Assembly: GCA_029864335.1 (NCBI GenBank)
Contig: JAOTTS010000004.1
Coordinates: 24,818 to 88,817 of the forward strand
DNA: 64,000 bases
From: Candidatus Nitrosopumilus sp.
GTDB lineage: Archaea; Thermoproteota; Nitrososphaeria; Nitrososphaerales; Nitrosopumilaceae
Reading direction: 5' to 3'
The number at the start of each line of letters is the position of its first letter. Within the stretch, counting starts at the first letter, position 1. The notes beneath the pieces are model-generated. The model saw only the letters and a list, made by a program, of their open reading frames with translations, did no database searches and was not told the DNA's origin. Made by a program: the position numbers and the translations under genes. Below, in pieces: positions 28,058-35,920 of this stretch.

Positions 28058-28225
28058 ATGTGTGAATGCTCAAAAGTGCACTTGTTTGAAGTAGAGTTCA
28101 AATTAGATGGTATGACAGTTGTTCCAACACATAAGAACTGCGGATTTGGATTAGATGAGAAACAAGCAGACAAGTTCCAAAAAGAATTAGTAAAATCTTG
28201 GGGCTTTGAGGAAGATGAAGATTAA
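28058..28225 (+). CDS. Small acidic protein with cysteine pair (55 aa)
   Basis: ATG at 28058, TAA at 28223-28225. The product starts MCECSKVHLFEVEF and ends S-W-G-F-E-E-D-E-D. Two N-terminal cysteines (C-E-C) and one in K-N-C-G-F could bind a metal. The frame is open upstream to 28004 with coding-like residues (K-Y-R-G-K-C-T-V-I-P-E) but has no standard start there, so the N-terminus is uncertain. Confidence 0.55.
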   Translation: MCECSKVHLFEVEFKLDGMTVVPTHKNCGFGLDEKQADKFQKELVKSWGFEEDED

Positions 28226-28263
28226 TTAAAAAAATAAAAATAAGATTGTAATAGACTATCTAA

Positions 28264-28404
28264 CTACATAGCTCTAGCTTCTTTACAAACGTCGGTTGAA
28301 CATTTGCAATCTGCGCTGCATATACAATGACCTTGCATAGCACAATCGCATGAGTATTCAGGATCGCCGCTATCAGCTTCGCATCCGCATGCTTGATCTA
28401 CCAT
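28264..28404 (-). CDS. Cysteine-rich metallothionein-like protein (46 aa)
   Basis: ATG at 28404, TAG at 28264-28266. Nine of 46 residues are cysteine, arranged C-G-C, C-D-C, C-I-C, C-K-C with single cysteines between and at C-K-E-A near the end. Repeated C-x-C pairs and near absence of large hydrophobic residues are the hallmark of metallothioneins. It would bind Cu(I), Zn(II) or similar ions in the cytoplasm. Ammonia oxidisers carry many copper proteins, so copper buffering is an attractive but unproven role. Confidence 0.65.
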   Translation of the reverse strand: MVDQACGCEADSGDPEYSCDCAMQGHCICSADCKCSTDVCKEARAM

Positions 28405-28466
28405 GGATATTGTGTAATCTTACTTGTTTTAAAAGGTTAGTACAAAATATGAGAAATTACTCCCCT

Positions 28467-29339
28467 TCAAAGAATGCCTAGTATGGAATTACAGGATTTT
28501 TCTATACTATTTGCTTGTTGTTCAACTAAATTCATGTCAGCCTCAACATCAAATGCTACCTTTAGAATATGAATAAGATCTTGCTCTCTATTCAGATTGT
28601 CCTTAATTTTTATGAAATTTTCTTTGTTTATCCAACCCAAGTAGAAATAACAGTCAGTGAGCATTGAAGTATTTACAAAGAAATCATATTTTTGCTGAAT
28701 TATTTGAGAGTGATTATTTTTTTCAACCAAATCAGAAAAACCAATTGTAGATTTCAGCATCCTTTCAAGTAATGGAGGTGTAGCTCTCTCAATTCCTACA
28801 GTTTGAGTTACAATAGAGATATGTTCATTGGTTTGATTTTTTTCTAACCTTCGTAAAAGATCAAGCATGTGTGAAGGACTGATTCGTTGGTGGTTTAAAG
28901 AGGAGATAGCATCTGCCAAATAAAATGCAGCACATTTTTGCCAACAAGGACCAAAAACATCAGAGGACTTTATTGATTCTTTAGTTTTTTGGCAACAAAA
29001 CAGTGATTCAATCAAAGAGTTTTTGGCAAAATCAGAATAAAGTAATGTACGTTTTTCATTAATTTTTGATAGAAACATTCTAAGTTCCCAAGATTCATCT
29101 TGAATAATCTGCAGTTTATCATATTGCAGTAGTTTTTTTGATTGAGTTTCAGATAAGGATGCATGATGAATTATTACAAACTCATTTTCAAACTTAAGAA
29201 TTTCTTGTCCTGATTTACCATCAAAAACGAAAACATCATAATCACATGAATCATCTTTTACCTCAGAATTTCTGCAACCACCCAATCCAATTGGAAAACT
29301 AGTCAATTTATGTTCTGCAATGAATTTTTTGACATCCAT
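28467..29339 (-). CDS. Nucleotidyltransferase-like protein
   Basis: A 290-aa protein. Near residue 20 it reads G-G-C-R-N-S followed by D-Y-D-V-F-V-F-D, resembling the G-G/S-x-(R)-D-x-D nucleotide-transfer motif of polymerase-beta folds, with a further acidic strand downstream. The C-terminal two thirds are helical with several cysteines (F-C-C-Q-K, G-P-C-W-Q-K-C). The assignment rests on one motif and is tentative. It lies 112 nt upstream of tRNA-Glu on the opposite strand. Confidence 0.5.
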   Translation of the reverse strand: MDVKKFIAEHKLTSFPIGLGGCRNSEVKDDSCDYDVFVFDGKSGQEILKFENEFVIIHHASLSETQSKKLLQYDKLQIIQDESWELRMFLSKINEKRTLLYSDFAKNSLIESLFCCQKTKESIKSSDVFGPCWQKCAAFYLADAISSLNHQRISPSHMLDLLRRLEKNQTNEHISIVTQTVGIERATPPLLERMLKSTIGFSDLVEKNNHSQIIQQKYDFFVNTSMLTDCYFYLGWINKENFIKIKDNLNREQDLIHILKVAFDVEADMNLVEQQANSIEKSCNSILGIL

Positions 29340-29451
29340 GAATTGAGTACCTTTGCTTTTTTCTATAAACGAATCAACTCACAAAGTTTTACAAATTCAT
29401 GCAAAGTCAAAACATTTCCTTTAAATTGAGATTTGATTTGTTTTTTATCAA

Positions 29452-29526
29452 GCTCCTATAGTGTAGTCCGGTTAAGCATTTTGGCTTCTCAAGCCAAAGA
29501 CTCGGGTTCAAATCCCGATGGGAGCA
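29452..29526 (+). tRNA. tRNA-Glu (CTC)
   Basis: The acceptor arms GCTCCTA and TGGGAGC pair over 7 bp with one G-T, discriminator A. The anticodon stem TTGGC/GCCAA encloses loop TTCTCAA with anticodon CTC at its centre. The T arm TCGGG-TTCAAAT-CCCGA is perfect. CCA is not encoded. A TATA-like CTTTAAATTG lies about 30 nt upstream. It marks the left edge of the accessory zone. Confidence 0.95.
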
Positions 29527-29584
29527 TTTCAAATTATTATCTCAAGATTGTTTCTTTAAATAACAAAATTAAGAGAAATAATTA

Positions 29585-30241
29585 TTGGGATTAAGAGACA
29601 TTGAATTAAAAGAAGAATATCGTTCAGACATAGACGATATTGTAGCGGAGTTTTTCTTTCCTTGCCTCAGTCATTGTATAGAATATGATAGATGTGTTGA
29701 CTTTTTGTCGATTCATACTTTGGCCACAATTTCAATGGCATTTGAAAATTTTGCAAGAGGAAAGGCAAAATTAAGAATGATTACGGGTCACAGATTCAGA
29801 ACAGGTGATCTAAACCTATTTACAAAATTATTTTCAGAAAAATTTACAAAATCATTTGAAGGAAAATTTATCAGAGATACTAAAATCCAAAAACTCCAAG
29901 ATATAGTAAATAATGGACAAATTGAATTAAAGATTGCAATTACAAATTCAGAACAAGTGTCAAACTCATTTTCTGAGAGAATCGGAATTTTCAGAGATGA
30001 TGATGATGAGGCAGTTGCATTTACGGGAACTTCCAGAGAATCATTTTCTACTCAATCAAGAGATTTTGAATCAGTTGATGTTTTCACATCATGGAATGAT
30101 AAATCAAGAGTTGAAAGAAAGATGAAAGATTTCCAAGATCTCTGGGATAACAAGACAAAGTATGTAGATGTCTACGATTTTATGTTTGCTGAAGAAAATA
30201 ATCTTTTAAAATATTCATCTGAATGGATTATGCAGGACTAG
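29585..30241 (+). CDS. Orphan PLD-like domain protein, catalytic motif degenerate
   Basis: A 218-aa protein from a TTG start, 58 nt after tRNA-Glu. It resembles the N-terminal phospholipase-D-like module of large DEAD/DEAH helicases and of restriction or defence proteins: V-D-F-L-S-I-H-T-L near residue 39, L-R-M-I-T-G-H-R near residue 62 and G-I-F-R-D-D-D-D-E-A-V-A-F-T-G-T-S near 133. The H-x-K pair expected before G-I-F reads S-E-R, so nuclease or hydrolase activity is doubtful. No helicase follows; it is either a trimmed remnant or a stand-alone binding module. Confidence 0.65.
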   Translation: MGLRDIELKEEYRSDIDDIVAEFFFPCLSHCIEYDRCVDFLSIHTLATISMAFENFARGKAKLRMITGHRFRTGDLNLFTKLFSEKFTKSFEGKFIRDTKIQKLQDIVNNGQIELKIAITNSEQVSNSFSERIGIFRDDDDEAVAFTGTSRESFSTQSRDFESVDVFTSWNDKSRVERKMKDFQDLWDNKTKYVDVYDFMFAEENNLLKYSSEWIMQD

Positions 30242-30801
30242 ATCTGAAATGATTCTTCTAGTCTAGCTTTGTTTTCATAGAAATTCATTCTATTGATCTT
30301 GTAATAAATCACTTCACCACGCCGCTCAATTACTGCAATTATTGGTTCTTTTCCCATTTGAGTGATATCTTCAATCTTTTTTTGCAGATTGCCCATCTTC
30401 TCTTGTTGACCTTCATTTAGTCCAAAGATTAGGAATTTTGCTCCTTTCTCACCAAAATGTCCTCTCTCATAAACTCTAAAGTCAGAACCAAATCCAAATC
30501 CATCTTTAACAACATAACCACGATTTCGAAGATCACGATATATTAGAAATTTAGTAAGAATATCAGAATCAGTTTTTTGACAAATGTTCATAAAAGTATC
30601 AAAATCAATTTGCTTTTTACCTTTCTTTAAAATCAGCCTTTTGGAATATAACAGAAATAGAGTCTCAAATTGTTTTAAGAATAATTTTTCATTTTCAATT
30701 TCCCCGTATCCCTTTAGATCAAGTTCATGAATCATATTTTTATCAGAAATACAAGTTTGTTCAGAAATCATCTCACCGTTAACTAGTGGGGTCTCTTCCA
30801 T
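30238..30801 (-). CDS. endA: tRNA-intron endonuclease subunit
   Basis: Removes introns from precursor tRNAs at bulge-helix-bulge motifs. The 187-aa protein has the C-terminal nuclease-fold block Y-R-D-L-R-N-R-G-Y-V-V-K-D-G-F-G-F near residue 88 and F-R-V-Y-E-R-G near 110 with the conserved tyrosine. The position that normally holds the catalytic histidine before the A-K-F/S-K-Y strand reads G (E-K-G-A-K-F). The nearest histidine is five residues upstream (R-G-H-F). It may be the structural subunit of a heteromeric enzyme. It converges on the PLD gene with a 4-nt overlap. Confidence 0.85.
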   Translation of the reverse strand: MEETPLVNGEMISEQTCISDKNMIHELDLKGYGEIENEKLFLKQFETLFLLYSKRLILKKGKKQIDFDTFMNICQKTDSDILTKFLIYRDLRNRGYVVKDGFGFGSDFRVYERGHFGEKGAKFLIFGLNEGQQEKMGNLQKKIEDITQMGKEPIIAVIERRGEVIYYKINRMNFYENKARLEESFQI

Positions 30802-31056
30802 GATGATGAGAAAATCAAAGGATTTCCATATTTATGTTGACCTGAGTTAACGGTTTTTCATTTTTGTTACATTGAGATTCTAAAAGAATAATATCCTCAA
30901 TGTCCCCAATTGGCTAAATCATGCCTAATTTTCATTGAATCTATTGATTTTTTCATCAATGGAACTCAATATGGAAATGTAAACGAGTTTAACGACAATC
31001 CGAAAGTTGTTTCCATGCAGGTGTAGATTCAGTATTATTTGACATATCATACCATT
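30802..31056. other. Non-coding stretch upstream of endA
   Basis: AT-rich sequence with no open frame of interest on either strand. It begins the non-coding DNA that extends through the repeat at 31057-31174 to the SRPBCC gene. No RNA or site is recognised here. Confidence 0.4.
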
Positions 31057-31174
31057 ACAAAATTTACTTAAAACACTCACTGATGATTTATCAGTATGAT
31101 CTAAATACTAAATTCATAATATGATAGAATGTATTGGAGCTCTCACCAAGCAACTAATCGTTGTTGGTCTTAAG
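31057..31174 (-). repeat. Structured repeat, copy A
   Basis: On the minus strand it begins CTTAAGACCAACAACGATTA and continues through G-T-T-G-C-T-T-G-G-T-G-A-G-A-G. It matches copy C at 62252-62370 at roughly nine of ten positions over the first 90 nt. The core can fold as CCAA-CAAC-GATTA-GTTG-C-TTGG. It is inverted relative to copy B at 31821-31864, and the two flank the gene at 31335-31781. Confidence 0.7.
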
Positions 31175-31334
31175 TTCTAATTTCAAATTTTATTTATTTA
31201 ATGTAAGCTAGACAAATCATCAAGGATCAACTTCAGGGGATTCATCTAGGATGTATTCTTGTATTTGATATTAATACAAATATTCCAAGACACTATTTTA
31301 GGAGATATATTACAAGTGTAATATTTCAATATAG

Positions 31335-31781
31335 TTGAAAACCTTTAATCATTTTTTTGTTGTAGACGCTTCCATTGACAAAGTATGGGATTTCTATACT
31401 GATTTACACCATTTACAAGTAATCACCCCAAAAAAGTTGGATTTCAAGATAATAGAGTCAAACAGTAATAAAATAACTCTGGGGCAAACTGCTTATTTTT
31501 CAAGCAAGTTACTGACTCGCATAACGTGGAAAACCAAAATTACAGCTTGTAAACCATATACATATGTAGATGAAATGAGAAATGCGTTATTCAAACGCTG
31601 GAGGCATACTCATGTTTTTCATAAAATAAACGAAAATCAGACAAGGGTAACAGATGAGATTGAATTTGAACTGCAGTATGGATTTATTGGAAAAATGTTT
31701 GAATGGTATGCTCTAGATAAACTCAAAAAAATCTTTGCATATAGGCAACAGGCAACGATTAAAGCTTTGAGCAATATTTGA
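31335..31781 (+). CDS. SRPBCC (START-like) ligand-binding protein
   Basis: A 148-aa protein from a TTG start with the helix-grip fold of the polyketide cyclase/SRPBCC superfamily: S-I-D-K-V-W-D-F-Y-T-D near residue 13, then alternating strands (I-T-W-K-T-K-I-T, T-R-V-T-D-E-I-E-F-E-L) and the closing helix W-Y-A-L-D-K-L-K-K-I-F. Such proteins bind hydrophobic ligands. It stands alone between two inverted copies of the structured repeat, in the accessory zone. Confidence 0.75.
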   Translation: MKTFNHFFVVDASIDKVWDFYTDLHHLQVITPKKLDFKIIESNSNKITLGQTAYFSSKLLTRITWKTKITACKPYTYVDEMRNALFKRWRHTHVFHKINENQTRVTDEIEFELQYGFIGKMFEWYALDKLKKIFAYRQQATIKALSNI

Positions 31782-31820
31782 AACTCAAAGACAGTTATTA
31801 CATTAAAAATAATTTTGGAT

Positions 31821-31864
31821 CTTAAGACCAAAAACCAGCGCTAGTATCTTGGTGACAGCTCCAA
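31821..31864 (+). repeat. Structured repeat, copy B
   Basis: CTTAAGACCAA at the left and CTTGGTGACAGCTCCAA at the right match copies A and C, while the middle differs (AAACCAGCGCTAGTAT). The outer ACCAA/TTGGT pairing is kept although the inner stem has changed, suggesting that the structure matters. It lies 40 nt after the SRPBCC stop. Confidence 0.6.
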
Positions 31865-32356
31865 GAGATAGAAGATCACCAATTGTTACAAAACAAGAAT
31901 ATATTGAACAGGTAATTTCATAATCCATAATTTAACAATTGTATGTTATCTTTTGATTAGTGATAATTCATACGGTAATGTTATATATTCAAATGCAATA
32001 CTAGGTTATTGCAAACCACAACTACCTGGAAATGCTATCTATACGATCTCATATTCAATAAAGAGCAGATAGCTGCCACACATCATGATATATTCAAACA
32101 TCCTGTACAAAAGATAGAGACTTCTATTCTAAACTAAACTCCTCTTCTCTTTATTTTCCACTTTTAAAGAAATTACAACTATACATTTGTGAAAAAGAAC
32201 AAAATCGATTGATTCATACAGAGTTTCAGGTAATGATTCCTCCAGAGGAAGTCGATATTTACTGATAGTGTAGATGAGGAATATTTATCACGATTCAAAT
32301 TAATTGAAATTATTTACATAATGCAGGTTAGATGTAGTTTAATTCCAATCATGATC
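31865..32356. other. Non-coding stretch in the accessory zone
   Basis: No convincing gene. A short frame at 32040-32130 and the 23-codon frame opening with GTG at 31851 read like coding remnants but cannot be assigned. No tRNA, hairpin terminator or repeat was recognised. Confidence 0.4.
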
Positions 32357-32509
32357 CTAAACTTCTCCATAATAGTTAGTTTCTATACTGATATCAAAAT
32401 CAATATCCAAATTGTGACATATTATTTCAGGGAATTTACATTCTATGTCATCTGAAATATAATCTGCCTCATGAACAAATCCAATAGTCCTATTTTCATA
32501 ATACCTCCA
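32357..32509 (-). pseudogene. C-terminal fragment of an unidentified gene
   Basis: A 50-codon frame without a start codon, ending in TAG at 32357-32359. It reads Y-Y-E-N-R-T-I-G-F-V-H-E-A-D-Y-I-S-D-D, then C-K-F-P-E-I-I-C-H-N. Composition is protein-like and acidic. It is probably the tail of a decayed gene. Family not recognised. Confidence 0.35.
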
Positions 32510-32564
32510 TTAGGATTACAAAAAAAGGTTAATTGTAAAAAGATAGAAAAAGAAGAAGGATCTT

Positions 32565-32780
32565 CTACTTTCTCAATTTCATTGCCATTTTAGCTGCAAT
32601 TGCCCATGATAGAACAGTAAATCCAATTGGAAATATTCCGCTTGTGAGTATCTGTGGTACTTGTTCCAAGGCTACAGTTCCTGAACTGTACATTGCTGCA
32701 ACTACTGGTAAGGCGACCAGTCCTATTACTCCGAGTTTTGTTTTTGTGTTCTCAGAGGTTTTTTCTTGGATGTTATGTGC
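32565..32780 (-). pseudogene. Small hydrophobic membrane protein, start lost
   Basis: The frame is open from 32780 to TAG at 32565-32567 and encodes T-K-T-K-L-G-V-I-G-L-V-A-L-P-V-V-A-A-M then a second hydrophobic stretch (F-P-I-G-F-T-V-L-S-W-A-I-A-A-K), consistent with two membrane helices and a basic tail. No start codon exists upstream in frame. An ATG in another frame at 32782 suggests an early frameshift. The internal ATG at 32693 would give only 42 aa. Confidence 0.45.
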
Positions 32781-33043
32781 TCATGTTTATTCAAAATGTA
32801 TGATGTGTCAATAGTACTTAGAAGGGATCTAACTTTTTGTAATCATTTTGTTCAATTGATGATTTAAGCTATTCATGGATGGTTCAGTTTCTTAACTGTT
32901 GTGCCTATGTACTATGAAAAAGACCGATAAAAAGAATCACATCTAGACTGTGTCTATTTGTGTATGTTTTTGCATTTGTAATAATATCGATAATCTTGCA
33001 TAGGGATAATTATTATCTAATGAATGATTAATTATAATTATTA

Positions 33044-33241
33044 TTATTCAGAAGGATCAGTCATTTTACCAATAAACAATATGTGTCCTGTCTCATTGTT
33101 CTGAATCACAAAAATAAATGGATAATCTGCAACAAATGTCAAAATTGATGGGGCATTAGGATCCGAACTAACTGTACTTGTTCCAATTGTTGTAACGGCT
33201 GTGCATATTGTTGAAATCACAGTGATTGGAAAACCACCAAG
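33044..33241 (-). pseudogene. Serpin C-terminal remnant
   Basis: Sixty-five codons ending in TAA at 33044-33046. The last 35 residues carry the serpin signature: F-V-A-D-Y-P-F-I-F-V-I-Q-N-N, then G-H-I-L-F-I-G-K-M-T-D-P. Upstream in frame lies what would be the reactive-centre loop (A-V-T-T-I-G-T-S-T-V-S-S). A TAA codon precedes immediately at 33242-33244 and no start exists, so only the tail of a serine-protease inhibitor gene survives. Confidence 0.7.
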
Positions 33242-33289
33242 TTACAGATATGATCATATCTAGAATCCTCTATAATAAAAAAAGAAAAG

Positions 33290-34093
33290 TTATTGAGATT
33301 TTAGACTTTTTAGAGTCTCCATGATGACATTCATCTGTTCCATGATAATTCTTTGCAGGTTATCCAGTTTTAGATTCAGCTGTTTAATATCATCTCTTAG
33401 TTGCTGATTTTCTTGTCTTAATCTCTCAGATTCAGATGAATTTGAATTGTCTGTGTCATCTCTTGAGGACGTGTTGTCATCAGAGTCAAATCTGAGTTGC
33501 TCATTGATTTGTTCTCTTGTGAGTTGGCTGTTTTTGACTGTTGCATCCAGTATATCGCCTCTGCTAGTTGAATCAATGACTGTCTCAAGTTCCACTTTTA
33601 CTTTGGATATGTTGCCTCTCTTTTCTATCTCTACTTCAAATTTCTCCTCTATGCTTCTGTCATCGGAGCGTTCTGTCCTGAGTTCCTTTTCTGCTTCTTC
33701 TCTGGTAAGTGAGAACTTGTCAATAATCTGGTCAATTATCTGATTGGTGTCTGTGGTATTGCTGACAAACTCTATCTCTATTTTTATCTCAGTTTGAAAA
33801 CCAAGAGTTTCAGCTCTTACTTTTCTTTCTGAGAATTCTGATGTCTGGGAACTATCATTGGATTTATCATCGTCTCTGGAATCATCGTCTCTGGAATCAT
33901 CGTCTCTGGAATCATCGTCTCTGGAATCATCGTCTCTGGAATCATCGTCTCTGGAATCATCGTCTCTGGAATCATCGTCTCTGGAATCATCGTCTCTGGA
34001 ATCCTCTTTACCTTCACTTGCAAAAACAGTACCAGTAGATACAGAAAGCACTATGACGAACAAAAGTAAGAACAGGGCAGCGTTATATTTCAT
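33290..34093 (-). CDS. Secreted acidic repeat and coiled-coil protein
   Basis: A 267-aa exported protein. The signal peptide runs to about residue 25 (V-F-A-S-E). Residues about 30-75 are a highly charged tract of nine or more D-S-R-D-D units. Two similar domains of about 55 aa follow, each ending in S-L-T-R-E-E-A or Q-L-T-R-E-Q-I. The C-terminus (about 215-267) is a coiled coil with leucine heptads. Likely an extracellular, possibly calcium-binding or adhesive, oligomeric protein. Confidence 0.75.
   Translation of the reverse strand: MKYNAALFLLLFVIVLSVSTGTVFASEGKEDSRDDDSRDDDSRDDDSRDDDSRDDDSRDDDSRDDDSRDDDSRDDDKSNDSSQTSEFSERKVRAETLGFQTEIKIEIEFVSNTTDTNQIIDQIIDKFSLTREEAEKELRTERSDDRSIEEKFEVEIEKRGNISKVKVELETVIDSTSRGDILDATVKNSQLTREQINEQLRFDSDDNTSSRDDTDNSNSSESERLRQENQQLRDDIKQLNLKLDNLQRIIMEQMNVIMETLKSLKSQ
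33867..34001. repeat. Nine perfect 15-nt tandem repeats inside a CDS
   Basis: Unit TCATCGTCTCTGGAA repeated nine times without mismatch, encoding five residues per unit (D-D-S-R-D phase). Perfect identity implies recent slippage and predicts length variation between strains. Overlapping open frames on both strands here are repeat artefacts. Confidence 0.95.
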
Positions 34094-34329
34094 TAATTTA
34101 AAGCCAAAACAATCCTATTTTAACATCAGGTAGAACTTCTACGTTGAAAAAGTTAGAGATGAGAAACATTCACTAAGAAATCACTATCGTTCATCATTGT
34201 AGTCATACTATGGGCAGAATATGATTTAAGATGTGTACAGGATTATCAAGATTAAATTTGGTGTAAGAAAAGAAAAGGAAAAAAGAGAGCCACAAAAACT
34301 AATTTTAATGACTAATAATAATTACAATT
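34094..34329. other. Intergenic region
   Basis: Contains the promoter side of the acidic repeat protein gene and no other recognisable gene or repeat. Confidence 0.35.
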
Positions 34330-34446
34330 ATGACGATACAGATAGACTTCAAGACTGAAATTCACAATATGTCTAGTGAGATTAATTATTTAGTCAATAG
34401 TGAAAATTTTACCAGAGAGGAAGCAATCAAACTTGTTTTGACTTAG
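34330..34446 (+). CDS. Orphan single-domain relative of the neighbouring repeat protein
   Basis: A 38-aa frame (ATG 34330, TAG 34444-34446) reading M-T-I-Q-I-D-F-K-T-E-I then N-F-T-R-E-E-A-I-K-L. It resembles the domain of the gene at 33290 that reads F-Q-T-E-I-K-I-E-I and S-L-T-R-E-E-A-E-K-E-L. It may be a stand-alone fragment left by duplication or a real microprotein. It has no signal peptide. Confidence 0.4.
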   Translation: MTIQIDFKTEIHNMSSEINYLVNSENFTREEAIKLVLT

Positions 34447-34625
34447 CACACATAGATCAAATATTTCATAAAATAGAATGTTAAGTGTCAATACATTCAT
34501 CTTTTTCAATAAGACTAAATCTTTTTTATTATAGAATCCAATTTTGTACTAACTCCTATCAATTCAGGATGAGAGAACTATAGAAATTTTTTCTTTTTAT
34601 GTGAAATTATCCATGTCCGTTACAA

Positions 34626-35785
34626 TTATTCTTGCAATTGTCTTATCTCTAGTTCTTTTCTAGCGTTATCCGCTTTAATTTCTGCTAATTGAGTCATGAT
34701 ATTGGTGAGTGCAATCATATCTATTCGCGATTGTTTTTGTTCTTCTTCTAGTTTTTTTACACGTTCATCCTGATCAACTATAACTATAGATTCGTAAACC
34801 ATGAGATTGCTTTCTGCCCTAAGGTATTTTTCAGATAGTTTGTCTTGATTTCGGATATATTGTGAAAAGTATTTCTTGTGACCGATTATCCCATGTGCAA
34901 AGGATTCATCAACGGCTTCGGCACACTGTGTTAGCTGTAAATGATCTCAATGAGTGTAATGTTATTTTATAACGCGCATTACTATCATATTTTTCTAAGA
35001 ATCTAGAACATGTTTTACCTATCTTACTTCTCACATAATCAAATTCAGAAACTTGTGTGTTTACTGATGTCTGACATCATCATTTGTGCCAAAAACTAGA
35101 TTATCTTGTTCTATCTCATTCAATCGCCTCAATATGATATGTCTTGTTTCTTGTGTGACAAATGTTGCCCTTGACTTTTTGGTCTTTGTTGCAAAAGCTG
35201 GTATATGTATCGCAATAGGCGTCTTTGTTGTATCAAAGTGTTTTTTCTTTAGTTGTAAAACCTCATCAATTCTCATCCCAGAGTCTTTCATGACCATAAG
35301 CATTGTTTTTTCTTGTTTGAACAATTATCAAGTAAAATTCGTAGTTCATCCTTTGTGAGAGGTTCAGGCTCTTCCTCTTCTGCTTTAGGTAATCGTACTC
35401 TTTTTTTCAATCGTCTATTATTGATATCAAAACCACCAACATCTTCAAGAAAACCTTTGATATGATTCAGATATTGTTTCTGAGTGTTTGGGTGTATTGC
35501 CTTGAATGTCTTTTTGATGTTCTTGTATCTTCCTCGATATGTAATAATTTCAGGGTGATCTTGTTTTAACCAAGTTATCCATTTGTTTAGGACGGTATAG
35601 ATCTTCTCCAATACCTTGTTATCATCTTTCAAATCAGAGATAATTTCTTCAGGTGTTTTATGATATTCAGATTCAGTGAATCTGCCAAACTGAGTCAAAC
35701 TATATTCTGCCATTCTTCTAGTGTTTACAGCAGATTTTGAATCAAGATATTCTTCTCTAGTATTTACATCGGGGATATAAGACAT
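34626..35785 (-). pseudogene. Tyrosine recombinase (integrase), multiply frameshifted
   Basis: Pieces of one integrase in three frames. The N-terminal SAM-like domain runs 35785-35320 (from M-S-Y-I-P-D-V-N). The catalytic core continues from about 35320 with the first arginine in D-S-G-M-R-I-D-E-V. A third piece has T-L-H-S-L-R-S-F-T-A. A fourth has H-G-I-I-G-H-K-K-Y-F-S-Q-Y-I with the GH box and candidate tyrosine, ending in a coiled-coil tail at 34626. At least three frameshifts, one in an A/T run near 35315, make it inactive. It lies upstream of rpl10e on the opposite strand. Confidence 0.85.
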
Positions 35786-35920
35786 GTAGTTAGTTTAGGA
35801 ATTATAGTAATAAGAAATGGTAAAGTTGAAACTTTTTTCTAATTTACCATATAAGCATTGGAAAATATGAGTGCATATCGGCTCACCGTTAAAATATGGG
35901 GATTTTGGCTTTAGAATATT

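Noticed and set aside
33867..34001. Possible CRISPR array
   Set aside because: Units are contiguous 15-mers without spacers and are in frame with a coding sequence.
33817..34133. Three overlapping open frames with W-N-H-R-L, S-S-L-E or M-I-P-E-T repeats
   Set aside because: They are other-frame and other-strand readings of the nine 15-nt repeats in the gene at 33290.
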